A stretch of DNA of 64,000 nt from Tamlana flava. GTDB taxonomy: Bacteria > Bacteroidota > Bacteroidia > Flavobacteriales > Flavobacteriaceae. Position 1 is the first letter of the stretch, and every line of letters begins with the position of its first letter. Both the position numbers and the translations under genes were made by a program. Positions 17,022 through 26,534 of the stretch are shown piece by piece. The notes beneath the pieces were generated by a model. That model saw nothing but the letters and a program-made list of their open reading frames with translations, did no database searches and was not told the DNA's origin. Location: assembly GCF_041287255.1 (NCBI RefSeq), contig NZ_JBGGTX010000002.1, positions 868,001-932,000 on the forward strand, read 5' to 3'.

Positions 17022-19829
17022 CTATTGCTTCACTACAAATTTCTTAATGAATGATTTTGACTCACTGCTTAACTTTAAAATATAGATTCCAGAAGCTAAA
17101 TTTAAAACATTCAATTTGGTTTCAGAACCAGTTAAATTTGTTTTGACTAATGTCCTACCATTTGAATCAAAAACAGTTAGGTCAGATTTATTAGCATCAA
17201 GAGTAGGATTGAGCCTTACGTTAATAACATCTTTTGCTGGTAATGGCCAGATGTCCATATAATCTTGAATTACTACATCATCAACTGAAAGCGTTCCAGC
17301 AAATAAATCAGAGACTTGTTGGGCCGATAATTCATAGTTATAAATCCTAAAATCATCAAAACTTCCATCAAAATGGGCGTCTCCTATCCATTGGCTTCCA
17401 CCGATGTAGTTTTTTAATGGTGTAAAATCGGTCGGGTTAAGCGTTACATTAGTTTGCCCAACCAAGTTTCCATCCACATATAGCTTAGCAGATGTAGCAC
17501 CCAATGTTACGGCTACATGCTTCCATACACCAGTTGGCAATGAAGGGGCGTTAAAGGCTTGTTCGTTTTGCCAGCTACCAATGGTTATCGCAAACCGCAT
17601 ACCACCACCAGGTCTATTTGCCGTTAACATCATATACTCGTTTTCACCATTACCAAAATCAAAAATGCGCTGCCAATCACCCACGGAAGTGCCATCCCAT
17701 TTAACCCAAGTGGCAACCGTAATTTCTTCATGGTTAGAAACATCAAATGGCAATTGAACAAATTGATTTGAGCCATTAAGGGTAATGCACTGTGTTTCCA
17801 AATGACCAGTGCCATAAGCGCCATTATTGTAAACAGACGCATTAAACATGTTTTCAGTATCATCAGTAGCATTGCCTTCAAAATCATAATGTGCTACAAG
17901 CATATCACCACCCAAAACAGTAGCTGAAACCTCGTTGGAATAGCTAGACTTGTTCAATGAATTATCTTCTGCTATAATTGCGTAATAGTACGGCGTTCCA
18001 GGTTTAACAGTATTGTCTAAAAATGACGTTGAGGTTACGTTTCTCGCAATGGTATAATAAGGGCCGCCAGATGCAGGTGCTCTTAAAATGCTGTATCCAG
18101 CTAAATCTATAGCAGAACTTGCCGACCAATCAAGCTGTATGGCCATAGTTTTTGTGGTTGCTCCAAGATTGGTTATGGATTCGGGAGCTTCTAAATCCAA
18201 ACTTAAACCATCCACAACTGGAACAAAACGCCATTGTTGGTCGGTGGCTCCAGATTTTGCAAATTGTCTGACGTCGTTTCCAGCAGTCGCAGTCAAACAA
18301 TAGGTGCTTTCCTTGCTTCTTATGTAAAAATATCCATTGTCGGCATATTCTAAGTACCATTGCTGGTTGGCTGCATTACCATTTGTCCAAACAATAATGT
18401 TGGCATTATCATTCCATGAACCATTATTCACGTCTAAAGCAAAATTGGTGTTAGAAAAGGGTTTTAATTGAAAATAATTAGCATCTGCCCCATAAGAATT
18501 ATATGCTAACGGAAGTACTTGCCACTGCTGATTGGTTGAACTTGATGAAAAAGCACTTTGATTCACATTACCACCGTTGTAAATATTAGTACTGGTTAAA
18601 ACTTGCCCGCTTTCTCGATTTACCAAAATATAATTGCCGCTGATAGCAGGCTGAGGATCTTCGCCATAAGTGATGTTAATAACGCGCTCAGAATTTGGCT
18701 GATTTACACCATAACCATTCCCCCCGGGCAATGTTAAAACAAATTGTTTGTATGGGCCATAGCCATCGCAAAAAATAGGAATGTCTTTTGAAAGGTAACT
18801 GAAATTGGTGGTTGTTGCTTGCCGTTCTGAACCACCTGCAAATCCTTGAATCTTAGCGCCAGTTTTATATACTGCCGCTGCGGTCCAATTGAATCTGTGT
18901 TCGCCATAGCCCAGACGCGCACCATTTGACGTGGCCTTTGTGAATTCCCCGCGGGCCAAATTGCAGCCATGATAAAAATCTGGCCAATATATTGCTGCAT
19001 CCATCCCATACTCATGACCAACAATGGCTTCCATAATGTTATGAACCTCATCATTTGTTCTATAATGTCCGTTATTGGTTACGGTGGTGTAAAAATTGGC
19101 ATATCCATCAAACGTGCCGGCCAATTGGTGGGTATTGCCTTCATTAACATAAGCAATGCTATAGTTGTACCAGTCAAACGCAAAATCGGGGTTAAGGGTA
19201 TTGCCGCCACAATATCTCATTGGCGTTTCACCAGGACCGACATCAAAATAACCACTATTGATACAGGCACTGAAAAGATTATTGTTCATTTGCATGGTTG
19301 CAGGGGCATAGCCAGGGTCTGGCTCGTTATGGCCTGTAATGGACACAACGGTATGCCCAAAGCTTTCAATGTAATCCTTGGCTAATTTCATTAACAAGGC
19401 ATATCTGGAATAATCAGCTCGATACCAAGCGTCACCAGCATCACCGCCACCGGGGTTGAGCATAACTTGTAACAGTTCACCTGAAACGGCAACGTCATCT
19501 ATTCGCGCTTTAATCCAATCTTTCTGATTTTGTCTTAGCTGAGTCTCTCCATCCAATTGACCATCAGCCATAGCAGGTATTCTGGTGATTTTTATATTTT
19601 CAGCTCCCATGTAACGCTTACTTTTTTCCCAAATCACAGGATTGGTCCAGCCACCTGCATCTGCTCCCCATAGCATGGGATTTGATGCACCTGCATTTAA
19701 GGGGTTAAATTTAACAACGGTTGGTGAAAGTGGTTGGGCAGAATATTGATCACTTATGCTTTCTTGGGCCAGATTGTTTAGCGTAAGAAATAGAGATAAA
19801 ATGGTTGAGAATAGGGTAACCTTTTTCAT
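17022..19829 (-). CDS. Modular secreted glycoside hydrolase (clan GH-A-like) with ricin, FN3, LamG and T9SS domains
   Basis: A 935-residue exported enzyme. A signal peptide ends near residue 22. Residues about 35-395 look like a TIM-barrel hydrolase: GHNEPDP (N168-E169-P170) is the acid/base motif of clan GH-A, and E273 (VGHEYG) or E310 (GYGEH) could be the nucleophile. Then come a ricin-type beta-trefoil (about 397-540, with QQW repeats), a fibronectin type III domain (about 545-640), a LamG domain (about 643-840) and a T9SS sorting domain (from about 855). I cannot assign a CAZy family. Its place beside PL11, GH78 and GH29 enzymes suggests a pectin or arabinogalactan side-chain target. The coding sequence is intact. 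Confidence 0.75.
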   Translation of the reverse strand: MKKVTLFSTILSLFLTLNNLAQESISDQYSAQPLSPTVVKFNPLNAGASNPMLWGADAGGWTNPVIWEKSKRYMGAENIKITRIPAMADGQLDGETQLRQNQKDWIKARIDDVAVSGELLQVMLNPGGGDAGDAWYRADYSRYALLMKLAKDYIESFGHTVVSITGHNEPDPGYAPATMQMNNNLFSACINSGYFDVGPGETPMRYCGGNTLNPDFAFDWYNYSIAYVNEGNTHQLAGTFDGYANFYTTVTNNGHYRTNDEVHNIMEAIVGHEYGMDAAIYWPDFYHGCNLARGEFTKATSNGARLGYGEHRFNWTAAAVYKTGAKIQGFAGGSERQATTTNFSYLSKDIPIFCDGYGPYKQFVLTLPGGNGYGVNQPNSERVINITYGEDPQPAISGNYILVNRESGQVLTSTNIYNGGNVNQSAFSSSSTNQQWQVLPLAYNSYGADANYFQLKPFSNTNFALDVNNGSWNDNANIIVWTNGNAANQQWYLEYADNGYFYIRSKESTYCLTATAGNDVRQFAKSGATDQQWRFVPVVDGLSLDLEAPESITNLGATTKTMAIQLDWSASSAIDLAGYSILRAPASGGPYYTIARNVTSTSFLDNTVKPGTPYYYAIIAEDNSLNKSSYSNEVSATVLGGDMLVAHYDFEGNATDDTENMFNASVYNNGAYGTGHLETQCITLNGSNQFVQLPFDVSNHEEITVATWVKWDGTSVGDWQRIFDFGNGENEYMMLTANRPGGGMRFAITIGSWQNEQAFNAPSLPTGVWKHVAVTLGATSAKLYVDGNLVGQTNVTLNPTDFTPLKNYIGGSQWIGDAHFDGSFDDFRIYNYELSAQQVSDLFAGTLSVDDVVIQDYMDIWPLPAKDVINVRLNPTLDANKSDLTVFDSNGRTLVKTNLTGSETKLNVLNLASGIYILKLSSESKSFIKKFVVKQ

Positions 19830-20007
19830 GCCTTATTTTTTGAAATTCAGTTTAGTTGTAAAAGTGTATAAAACACACTTGTTTAACCAAGTAAAAGTAA
19901 TAAATAAGATACTTAAAAAAGGACTGAAAATGACCTTAACAGGGGTAAGAATCGTTCAAATACCACTATTGTCTAGTAAAATAAATTCGTTATGCGAATA
20001 TTTATAT

Positions 20008-21624
20008 TTAATGAATCTTTAAAACAAAGGGTGCAGCTAAATCTTGATTATCGAGGAGTTTTACCTTTAACCCTTCTTGTGTAAAGCTGAAATCTTCAAT
20101 TGAGCCACCAAGAAGTTCTACTTTCTTAAAGTCAGTTTGATAGTAAGGACTTTCGGTAGCCAGGGATTTGATAGTTATCTCTTCTTTTTCTTTGGGATTT
20201 TCCATGACGAATGCATATAGTGCATTTCCTTTTTTAGTAAAGCGTACATCCTTTGCGGTGTATGGTGCTCCTTTGCCTTCATTAAATCCTTGGTCCTTTA
20301 TTGGGTTCGAACTTTCTGCTTTTGGTCCTTCACCATATATATGCCATGGTCTTGTTGCATAAATGCCCTCGCTGTTTATGTCCATCCATTTTGTAATACC
20401 ATCAACAATGTTTAATTCCAATTCATCAATCGACCCATCACCTCTAACCGGAATATTCAGGAGGAGGTTCCCGTTTTTGCTCACAATATCCACAAGCATT
20501 TGCATTACTGTTTTTGATGATTTATATTCATTTCGGTCGTAAACGCCTCTATCGTAATGCCATGCCCCTATGCAGGTACAAGTTTGCCAATGCTTTTCCT
20601 CTATATCGTTTGGTGCTCCGCGCTCTACGTCCCAAACCATACATTCTTTTTGTTCGTCGGTAAGGATCTTGCCAAAGATTACGGCATCTAAATTGCCATT
20701 GTTCCTTTCCATATTGGAGTTGTAATAATGTGATGCCAAATCAAGCCCTACATTACTTATTGGCCATAAAGGCAAGGCCGTATCATCAAAATAGATTAAA
20801 TCGGGATGGAATTGATCGATCATATCCATAGTTCGGTTATAAAAATTGGCGCAATATTCTTCCGAAGGAGCTGTTGCTCCATTTTGCCAGTCCCATTGCT
20901 CAAAAATACTTTCAATATTTTCACTATCAAGACTTAATGGATGGTTTTGGGCGTAAAGGTTTTGGGGGTCAAGACCTTCCCACCATTTTCCTTTGCCATC
21001 GGCTTTTGTCAAATTACCATCGTATGGAATTCCCTTATATTCGCCTTCTGTGTCAGCCATTCTCGAACTTTCGTACCAACGCCAAGCATGTGAAGAATGT
21101 ATACTGACGCCAAAACGTAAATCGTTATTTTTTGCAGCTTTTGCCCAGCCTGATAATATATCTTTCTTTGGTCCCACAGCTACTGAATTCCATTCTTGGT
21201 GTTTGCTGTTCCATAAATCGAGATTGTCATGGTGGTTTCCCATGGCAAAGAAGTAGCGTGCACCGGCACGTTTGTATAGAGCGACCAATTTTTCGGGGTC
21301 CCATTTTTCAGCTTTCCAATCATTGATGACATCTTTAAAGCCAAATCCAGATGGATGGCCATAGTGTTCAAGATGATGGTTGTACTGCCAGTGCCCCTGG
21401 CTATACATGTGCCTGCCGTACCAGTCTCCAGCTTCTGGTTGACACTGAGGCCCCCAATGCGCCCATATTCCAAATTTGGCATCCTTAAACCATTCTGGGG
21501 TTTCGTATTGTTTCAAAGATTCCCAAGTGGGTTCAAACTTGGCAATTTGTGTTTTTTTGTCCGTCTTTTTGCAGCTAGAGTTGAGAACTAAAAAGGAAGC
21601 GAGTAGAATGATTGAATTTTTCAT
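20008..21624 (-). CDS. Alpha-L-fucosidase, GH29, lipoprotein
   Basis: Releases alpha-linked L-fucose. Residues 1-18 are a lipoprotein signal (NSSC, Cys18), so the enzyme is probably anchored in the periplasm or at the surface. GH29 features are visible: FGIWAHWGP near residue 51, FFAMGNHHDNLDLWNS around 125-140, FGVSIHSSHAW at 171, and PDLIYFDD with the likely nucleophile Asp280. The 538-residue length is typical. Fucose decorates rhamnogalacturonan and arabinogalactan, in keeping with its neighbours. A LacI-operator-like palindrome (AAGCGCTT) lies 32 bases upstream. Confidence 0.93.
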   Translation of the reverse strand: MKNSIILLASFLVLNSSCKKTDKKTQIAKFEPTWESLKQYETPEWFKDAKFGIWAHWGPQCQPEAGDWYGRHMYSQGHWQYNHHLEHYGHPSGFGFKDVINDWKAEKWDPEKLVALYKRAGARYFFAMGNHHDNLDLWNSKHQEWNSVAVGPKKDILSGWAKAAKNNDLRFGVSIHSSHAWRWYESSRMADTEGEYKGIPYDGNLTKADGKGKWWEGLDPQNLYAQNHPLSLDSENIESIFEQWDWQNGATAPSEEYCANFYNRTMDMIDQFHPDLIYFDDTALPLWPISNVGLDLASHYYNSNMERNNGNLDAVIFGKILTDEQKECMVWDVERGAPNDIEEKHWQTCTCIGAWHYDRGVYDRNEYKSSKTVMQMLVDIVSKNGNLLLNIPVRGDGSIDELELNIVDGITKWMDINSEGIYATRPWHIYGEGPKAESSNPIKDQGFNEGKGAPYTAKDVRFTKKGNALYAFVMENPKEKEEITIKSLATESPYYQTDFKKVELLGGSIEDFSFTQEGLKVKLLDNQDLAAPFVLKIH

Positions 21625-21653
21625 TTGTTAAAAATAACAATTAATATTATTAT

Positions 21654-21667
21654 GAAAGCGCTTGTTT
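21654..21667. promoter_or_regulatory. LacI-family operator-like palindrome
   Basis: The sequence GAAAGCGCTTGTTT contains the perfect 8-bp palindrome AAGCGCTT at 21656-21663, the core of many LacI/GalR operators. It sits in the 82-base gap between the GH78-type and GH29 genes, just upstream of the GH29 start. No LacI-type gene is in the window, so the link is inference. Confidence 0.35.
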
Positions 21668-21706
21668 AATAAAAATGAAAAAGTTAGAATTCAAGTAAGA
21701 AAATTG

Positions 21707-24067
21707 TCAATTGAAGTCGGCCATAAATGTCCAAATTCCTGAATCAACCTCAAATTGAATAAAGTTACTGTCGTCTTTATTCGACGAAATACCAATCATT
21801 TTATTTCTGTATTTACCGTTTTTCCAAACTATTTTTCCGTTGGCACTAATTGACTTTATTTTTTTGTTGTTTGGAATACCAATTACTGCTTTTGTGTTTT
21901 CTGGAGATTTGAGGTTCATTACAAAGGAATCGACTGTAACCTTATGAGAGACTTCAATGTTTCCTTTAACGGTTTGAACAGTTTGGCTCACCTCAGTTAA
22001 CCTACCCATTCGGGGCAAAACTTGATATTTGCTCCACCCGGGTTGTAAAGGGGAGAGGCCAGCTATATTTTGGGAGAGCACCGTATTTGGTGCGTTCCAG
22101 CCATGGTTAATGGTGCCTTCCTTTAATCCGCTCCAAACTTCCCATAGTGTGGAATATGGGCCTTCAACCATTTCAGAATATCGTTCTTTCATTCTGTCCA
22201 AAGCGATTGATTCTGAACCTATCAAGCAAAGCGCTTCCAAGACATATTTTTCCAAATAAGGACTAGCAAATATTTGGTTTTCCAACACATTTTTAACCCC
22301 AGGAAATTGTTCAGGTTTTGCCAAGCCAGATACAACAGCCATAGCATTAGCACGGTCGTCAGGAATTGTTAGGTTTTTAGAACCGAAGTGTTGTTCGTTT
22401 TCTATCCAAAACACTTTTGAAAAATTATCTTCAATGCTTTTCATGCGTTTGGCATAATTTGCTGTGTCTTCATTAAAACCGCTCATTTTTGCCATGGGAA
22501 TTGCTGCCATTAAAGCGAGGTAATACCAAGTGTTATCCAGGATATCAATATCAATATTGGTTCCCCAATCTCCCCAGTCCCAGGCACCGGTCCTGTGTTG
22601 CACCAATCCGTTTTCTTTCATTTTCCAAATACCTAAATATTTACGAACCGAGGGGTAAGCATTTCGTATGGTTGTACTGTCATTGGTATTCATAAAATAA
22701 TTCCAGAAACCATAGTGGCCAATACTGGCCAACATTTGTTGGGGCAGTTCGGCACGCCACAAAGTTGAGGTTGGACTTAAAAGCGTAGAATCTTTTCTTT
22801 GCCAGGCTACCAAAGTTTTTATTGATTTCTTGATTAAGGCATGCGATGTAGTGTCGAGCGCATAAAAACATTCGCCACTTTGGTTTACAACATCACCCCA
22901 CCACAATGCCCGTTCTCTGTCCGGGCAATCCATAAAGTTATCGAACATGTTTATGTACAATGTTCTACGCGCCATATTCCAGAGCTTTTCATAAAAGGGG
23001 TCATCGCAAGAAAAAGCACCTGCGAATTCAGAAGGGTAGCCAATTTCTCTATATTTTAATGATATGACTTCAACATCTTTAGGAATGCTATATTTTACAG
23101 AGTTACCACTCATCCAAGCAAGGGTTTCAAATTCCTGAATACCTTCTTTTGTAATGTATTCAGCTCTGTTTGCTGGTCCTTCACCAAAGTCGTACCAGCC
23201 ATCGTACTGGTCCGTTTGAATGTTTATTAGTTTACCTTTAGGAGCCTTAATTTTGAGGTAAGCAGAAACTCTTGTATTGTATGGCATTATTCCTTCAAGA
23301 ATTCTTAAAGTATCAGAGATGCTATTTTCTTTAGTGTCCGAATATGCTTTTAAACCATAGTCCTTCCATTGTGGAAAAGGGCGTTTAACCAAAGAACTCC
23401 ATGGGGGGACTTTAGGTCTTCCTTTTTCTATGGCAGAGCTCCAATGGGAATCATCAAAGTCAGGTTGCTGCCAACCTTTAATCAAATCGTTTTTGGCATT
23501 AAATCTAACATTCCAGACAGATAATCTCATATTAGGCTGACCTCCATTGGTTGAATGCTCATAAGCAGGATGGATTTGGGTTTTCCAAGTAGCGTCTGAT
23601 ACCACCGGAGTGTCACCAAAATTACCATTGAATAAAAATCCACCTTTACCACTATCGTGATGTGAAAATCCCTCTCGCCCCCAAAACCATACCAATACGG
23701 CAATTGTGTTTTTACCAGTTCTTAAATAAGGCGCTAAATTCAATTCATCATAATAGGTCTCATCTAATCGGTCTCTTTTAAGCTGGCCTTCAAAAACAAC
23801 CAGTTCACCATTTATCCATAGCCAGTATTTTGAATCGGTAGAAATCCTCGCAATTGCTTTGGATAGTTTTGAGGTTAAATTAACTGTTTTCCTAAAACAC
23901 ATCCAAGTGTCTTTGGGGCCATCAACGTCTTGCCAAATCCAATTGGCTTTCCAATCAATAAGATTATCTGAAGTTTTAACCTCATTAATTTCTTGTGCGA
24001 GTAAAGAAAATGACCCTAATAGGAATAATAAAGTGTGTTTAAATATCTTCAATTTTAGTTTTAGCAC
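21707..24067 (-). CDS. Alpha-L-rhamnosidase, GH78-type
   Basis: Removes terminal alpha-L-rhamnose from oligosaccharides. A signal peptide ends near residue 25 (SLLAQ). An N-terminal beta-sandwich follows (about 40-250, with YWLWINGELV). The (alpha/alpha)6 catalytic barrel carries FDNFMDCPDRERALWWGD (D380, D383, E385), the region that holds the acid residues in GH78 enzymes. A C-terminal beta domain ends the 786-residue protein. There is no T9SS tail, so it probably stays in the periplasm. Its start is 15 bases from the stop of the PL11 gene, so the two are co-transcribed. Confidence 0.88.
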   Translation of the reverse strand: MLKLKLKIFKHTLLFLLGSFSLLAQEINEVKTSDNLIDWKANWIWQDVDGPKDTWMCFRKTVNLTSKLSKAIARISTDSKYWLWINGELVVFEGQLKRDRLDETYYDELNLAPYLRTGKNTIAVLVWFWGREGFSHHDSGKGGFLFNGNFGDTPVVSDATWKTQIHPAYEHSTNGGQPNMRLSVWNVRFNAKNDLIKGWQQPDFDDSHWSSAIEKGRPKVPPWSSLVKRPFPQWKDYGLKAYSDTKENSISDTLRILEGIMPYNTRVSAYLKIKAPKGKLINIQTDQYDGWYDFGEGPANRAEYITKEGIQEFETLAWMSGNSVKYSIPKDVEVISLKYREIGYPSEFAGAFSCDDPFYEKLWNMARRTLYINMFDNFMDCPDRERALWWGDVVNQSGECFYALDTTSHALIKKSIKTLVAWQRKDSTLLSPTSTLWRAELPQQMLASIGHYGFWNYFMNTNDSTTIRNAYPSVRKYLGIWKMKENGLVQHRTGAWDWGDWGTNIDIDILDNTWYYLALMAAIPMAKMSGFNEDTANYAKRMKSIEDNFSKVFWIENEQHFGSKNLTIPDDRANAMAVVSGLAKPEQFPGVKNVLENQIFASPYLEKYVLEALCLIGSESIALDRMKERYSEMVEGPYSTLWEVWSGLKEGTINHGWNAPNTVLSQNIAGLSPLQPGWSKYQVLPRMGRLTEVSQTVQTVKGNIEVSHKVTVDSFVMNLKSPENTKAVIGIPNNKKIKSISANGKIVWKNGKYRNKMIGISSNKDDSNFIQFEVDSGIWTFMADFN

Positions 24068-24082
24068 TAGCTTTTATGAAGA

Positions 24083-26290
24083 TTAGTTGTCTATTACAAC
24101 TTTTCTTACTGTAGTTTGTTCCAAATCATTTGAAAGTTTTAAGAAGTATATTCCTGATGGGATATTTGATACATTTATTTCTGATTTGTTTGTATTTTTC
24201 AGGGTTTCATGCTTTATCAATCTGCCGTTTACATCACTAATTGAAATTTCAGAAAGATTATTCAATGATGAGCTTATATATAATACATTTTTGGTAGGTA
24301 TTGGCCATACAGAAATACTATTTTCAAAACTTATATCTTCAACTGAAAGTGTCCCATCTACCAATTGAATATTAGGGGCTGGCGGTGTATCCATTCCGCC
24401 ACCAAAATAAAAGCCAAGATTTGGAGGCTGGTTGTATGAATTCATCTGCCATGCAATAGCGGACCTGTAGTTGGGATCATGCATTAACGTGTACATTCTT
24501 TGATTAGTAGTGAAAGGCGTAACAAAAACAACCAAACCTGTGTTGTCTGTACGTCTAAAAATAGCTTCTTCTCTCCAATCGCCCAAAATATCAGCCATAA
24601 GGCAAGGATTGGATTTAGATCCATTATTATCGGAAATTGGTGCTATATTATACAATGTGGCCACCCTGTCAGTTCCGGTTCCATTCCATTTGGTTATTAC
24701 CGTTTTGTCGAGTAATTCACGTTGCACATCACCATCCCACCAAATGCCAAAATTCATGGTATATCCATTTCCAGCTGTTGTTGGATATGTTGTTGAAATT
24801 AAGGCTCCGGTACAGCTACGTAGACCAGAACCATCCCAACCCCATACTTCCATGCCATAGTAGTTTGGGTCTATATCAGCAGCCATGCATCTTCCAATAT
24901 CACCACTTGACCAATTTGCCCATTGTACTGAACCAGTAGCGGCATTTCTAATAGATATACCAGGGATTGATCCGCCAGCATGTTCTTGACAGCTAAAATA
25001 TTCCAAACCAGGACTATCAGGATTAATATCTGCTAAATGAGCGGCATCGCCATGACCAAAACCAGTGGTGTAAAGACCATTGCCATACTCATCAATACAC
25101 ATGGCCCCATAAGTTATCTCGTCCCTGCCGTCGCCATCAACATCACCGGCAGCAAGATTATGGTTGCCTGATCCGTGATAAGCAGTGGCTACACCATTTG
25201 GGTCGCTATCCCAGGCCCACTCTCGTGTTAAAGTGCCATTTCTGAAATTCCATGCTTCAAGTTTTATGCGTTCATAAATTCCTCTACCAATTACAAAACT
25301 TGGATTTACACCATCCAAATAGGCAACGGCCCACATGCATTTAGTTGCTCTGTGGCCAAGTTGAGAATTATTTTGGCCCGGCAGCCCCCATTGTGCTATT
25401 GGGGTAAGACTGATGTAAAAATCCCATGCGATTTCAGCACCAGTTTCGCCATCAAATATTGATATATAATCTGGACCGTAGGTTCTAAACCAAAAAGGGC
25501 CATTTTGAGCCGCTGAAGCACGATAATCTATAAACCCGTCTTCATCTCTATCGCCAATATTATTGCCTACACCGTCAATCATACCATCTGAAGTTCTGGT
25601 AGCAATCTCTGCTTTTCCATCATTATCAAAATCGTATACCAAAAAGTTTACCTCTACCTTGTGTATCAAATTGGGGCCCAAATCTATGGCCCACATAAAT
25701 GTGCCATCAAGTTCATAGGCTTCAAGATAGTGGTTGTATGACCAGGTGGGAGATTCAGGACCTGAAACAAGTCTTTTTATAACAATTTCGTATTCGCCGT
25801 CTCCATCCAGATCGCCAATTGAGGCATCATTTAATTCATGTGTGGTATAACCACCATTTAGCTCTCTAACGGGAATAGTGAAAAATTCTTCTTGCAAGCG
25901 ATCTACACCTGAGGAACGTTCCTGCTCTATGCCATTAATAACAGCAGCCACACTATATTGACCGGGAAAGAATGCTTGTGTGTCAGTATAATTTGAAACG
26001 CTTAGGTTAGAAGCAATTTTTGATGACCCTCTGTATACGTTGTAGGTAGCATTCTGGGCGTATTCAACGCCGGTAATTCGCCAACTTATAAGTGCTGAAC
26101 TTGCACCAGTTTCCATGGCAATTACTCCTCTTCCAAGGTTTTCCATGTAACGCTGCCCATAAAGCGAAAAACTCCAAAGCATCATAATACCGATTAAAGA
26201 CAAGCTAACAAATAACTTATTTTTAAATAGTTTTTTAACCATCATTTGATGAACAAATAGGTTGTTTTTCATGGTAAGTTTCGTTTTCAT
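24083..26290 (-). CDS. Rhamnogalacturonan endolyase, PL11, T9SS
   Basis: Cleaves the rhamnose-galacturonate backbone of rhamnogalacturonan I by beta-elimination. A long signal peptide ends near residue 45 (SLYGQ). Then come an FN3-like N-terminal domain (MENLGRGVIAME, residues 48-125) and the PL11 eight-bladed beta-propeller with repeated calcium-binding loops (DLDGDGEYEI, DFDNDGKAEI, DVDGDGRDEI). The last 80 residues form a T9SS sorting domain. Several in-frame ATGs exist at the N-terminus; the longest form is given. It is the first gene of the minus-strand pectin block and has a promoter-like box 43 bases upstream. Confidence 0.93.
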   Translation of the reverse strand: MKTKLTMKNNLFVHQMMVKKLFKNKLFVSLSLIGIMMLWSFSLYGQRYMENLGRGVIAMETGASSALISWRITGVEYAQNATYNVYRGSSKIASNLSVSNYTDTQAFFPGQYSVAAVINGIEQERSSGVDRLQEEFFTIPVRELNGGYTTHELNDASIGDLDGDGEYEIVIKRLVSGPESPTWSYNHYLEAYELDGTFMWAIDLGPNLIHKVEVNFLVYDFDNDGKAEIATRTSDGMIDGVGNNIGDRDEDGFIDYRASAAQNGPFWFRTYGPDYISIFDGETGAEIAWDFYISLTPIAQWGLPGQNNSQLGHRATKCMWAVAYLDGVNPSFVIGRGIYERIKLEAWNFRNGTLTREWAWDSDPNGVATAYHGSGNHNLAAGDVDGDGRDEITYGAMCIDEYGNGLYTTGFGHGDAAHLADINPDSPGLEYFSCQEHAGGSIPGISIRNAATGSVQWANWSSGDIGRCMAADIDPNYYGMEVWGWDGSGLRSCTGALISTTYPTTAGNGYTMNFGIWWDGDVQRELLDKTVITKWNGTGTDRVATLYNIAPISDNNGSKSNPCLMADILGDWREEAIFRRTDNTGLVVFVTPFTTNQRMYTLMHDPNYRSAIAWQMNSYNQPPNLGFYFGGGMDTPPAPNIQLVDGTLSVEDISFENSISVWPIPTKNVLYISSSLNNLSEISISDVNGRLIKHETLKNTNKSEINVSNIPSGIYFLKLSNDLEQTTVRKVVIDN

Positions 26291-26332
26291 AAATCAGCCT
26301 TTAGGGTTATAATAATACTAGCGTCAAAGAAG

Positions 26333-26340
26333 ACAAAATT
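26333..26340 (-). promoter_or_regulatory. Candidate -7 box of the pectin block promoter
   Basis: On the minus strand the sequence reads TAATTTTG, matching TAnnTTTG, 43 bases before the PL11 start codon. It would drive the PL11-GH78 pair and possibly the genes beyond. Confidence 0.35.
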
Positions 26341-26534
26341 ATAATTTAATTGAAGGAAAGCTATCCTGTACTTACCTGAATAAATTATATGTTTTAAAGC
26401 ACTAAAATTGACGTATTCATAAATATAGAAAAAAAATAAATTAAGTTGAAGGAACCGCGATTTTATCTTGTATTAGCCTTAATTTATTTGGAGTAATTTT
26501 TGCATAAAATGAAAAGGAGATTGTTCTTTTATTT

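Noticed and set aside
18969..19385. 138-codon open frame on the plus strand over the glycoside hydrolase gene
   Set aside because: Antisense to conserved catalytic sequence and of biased composition.
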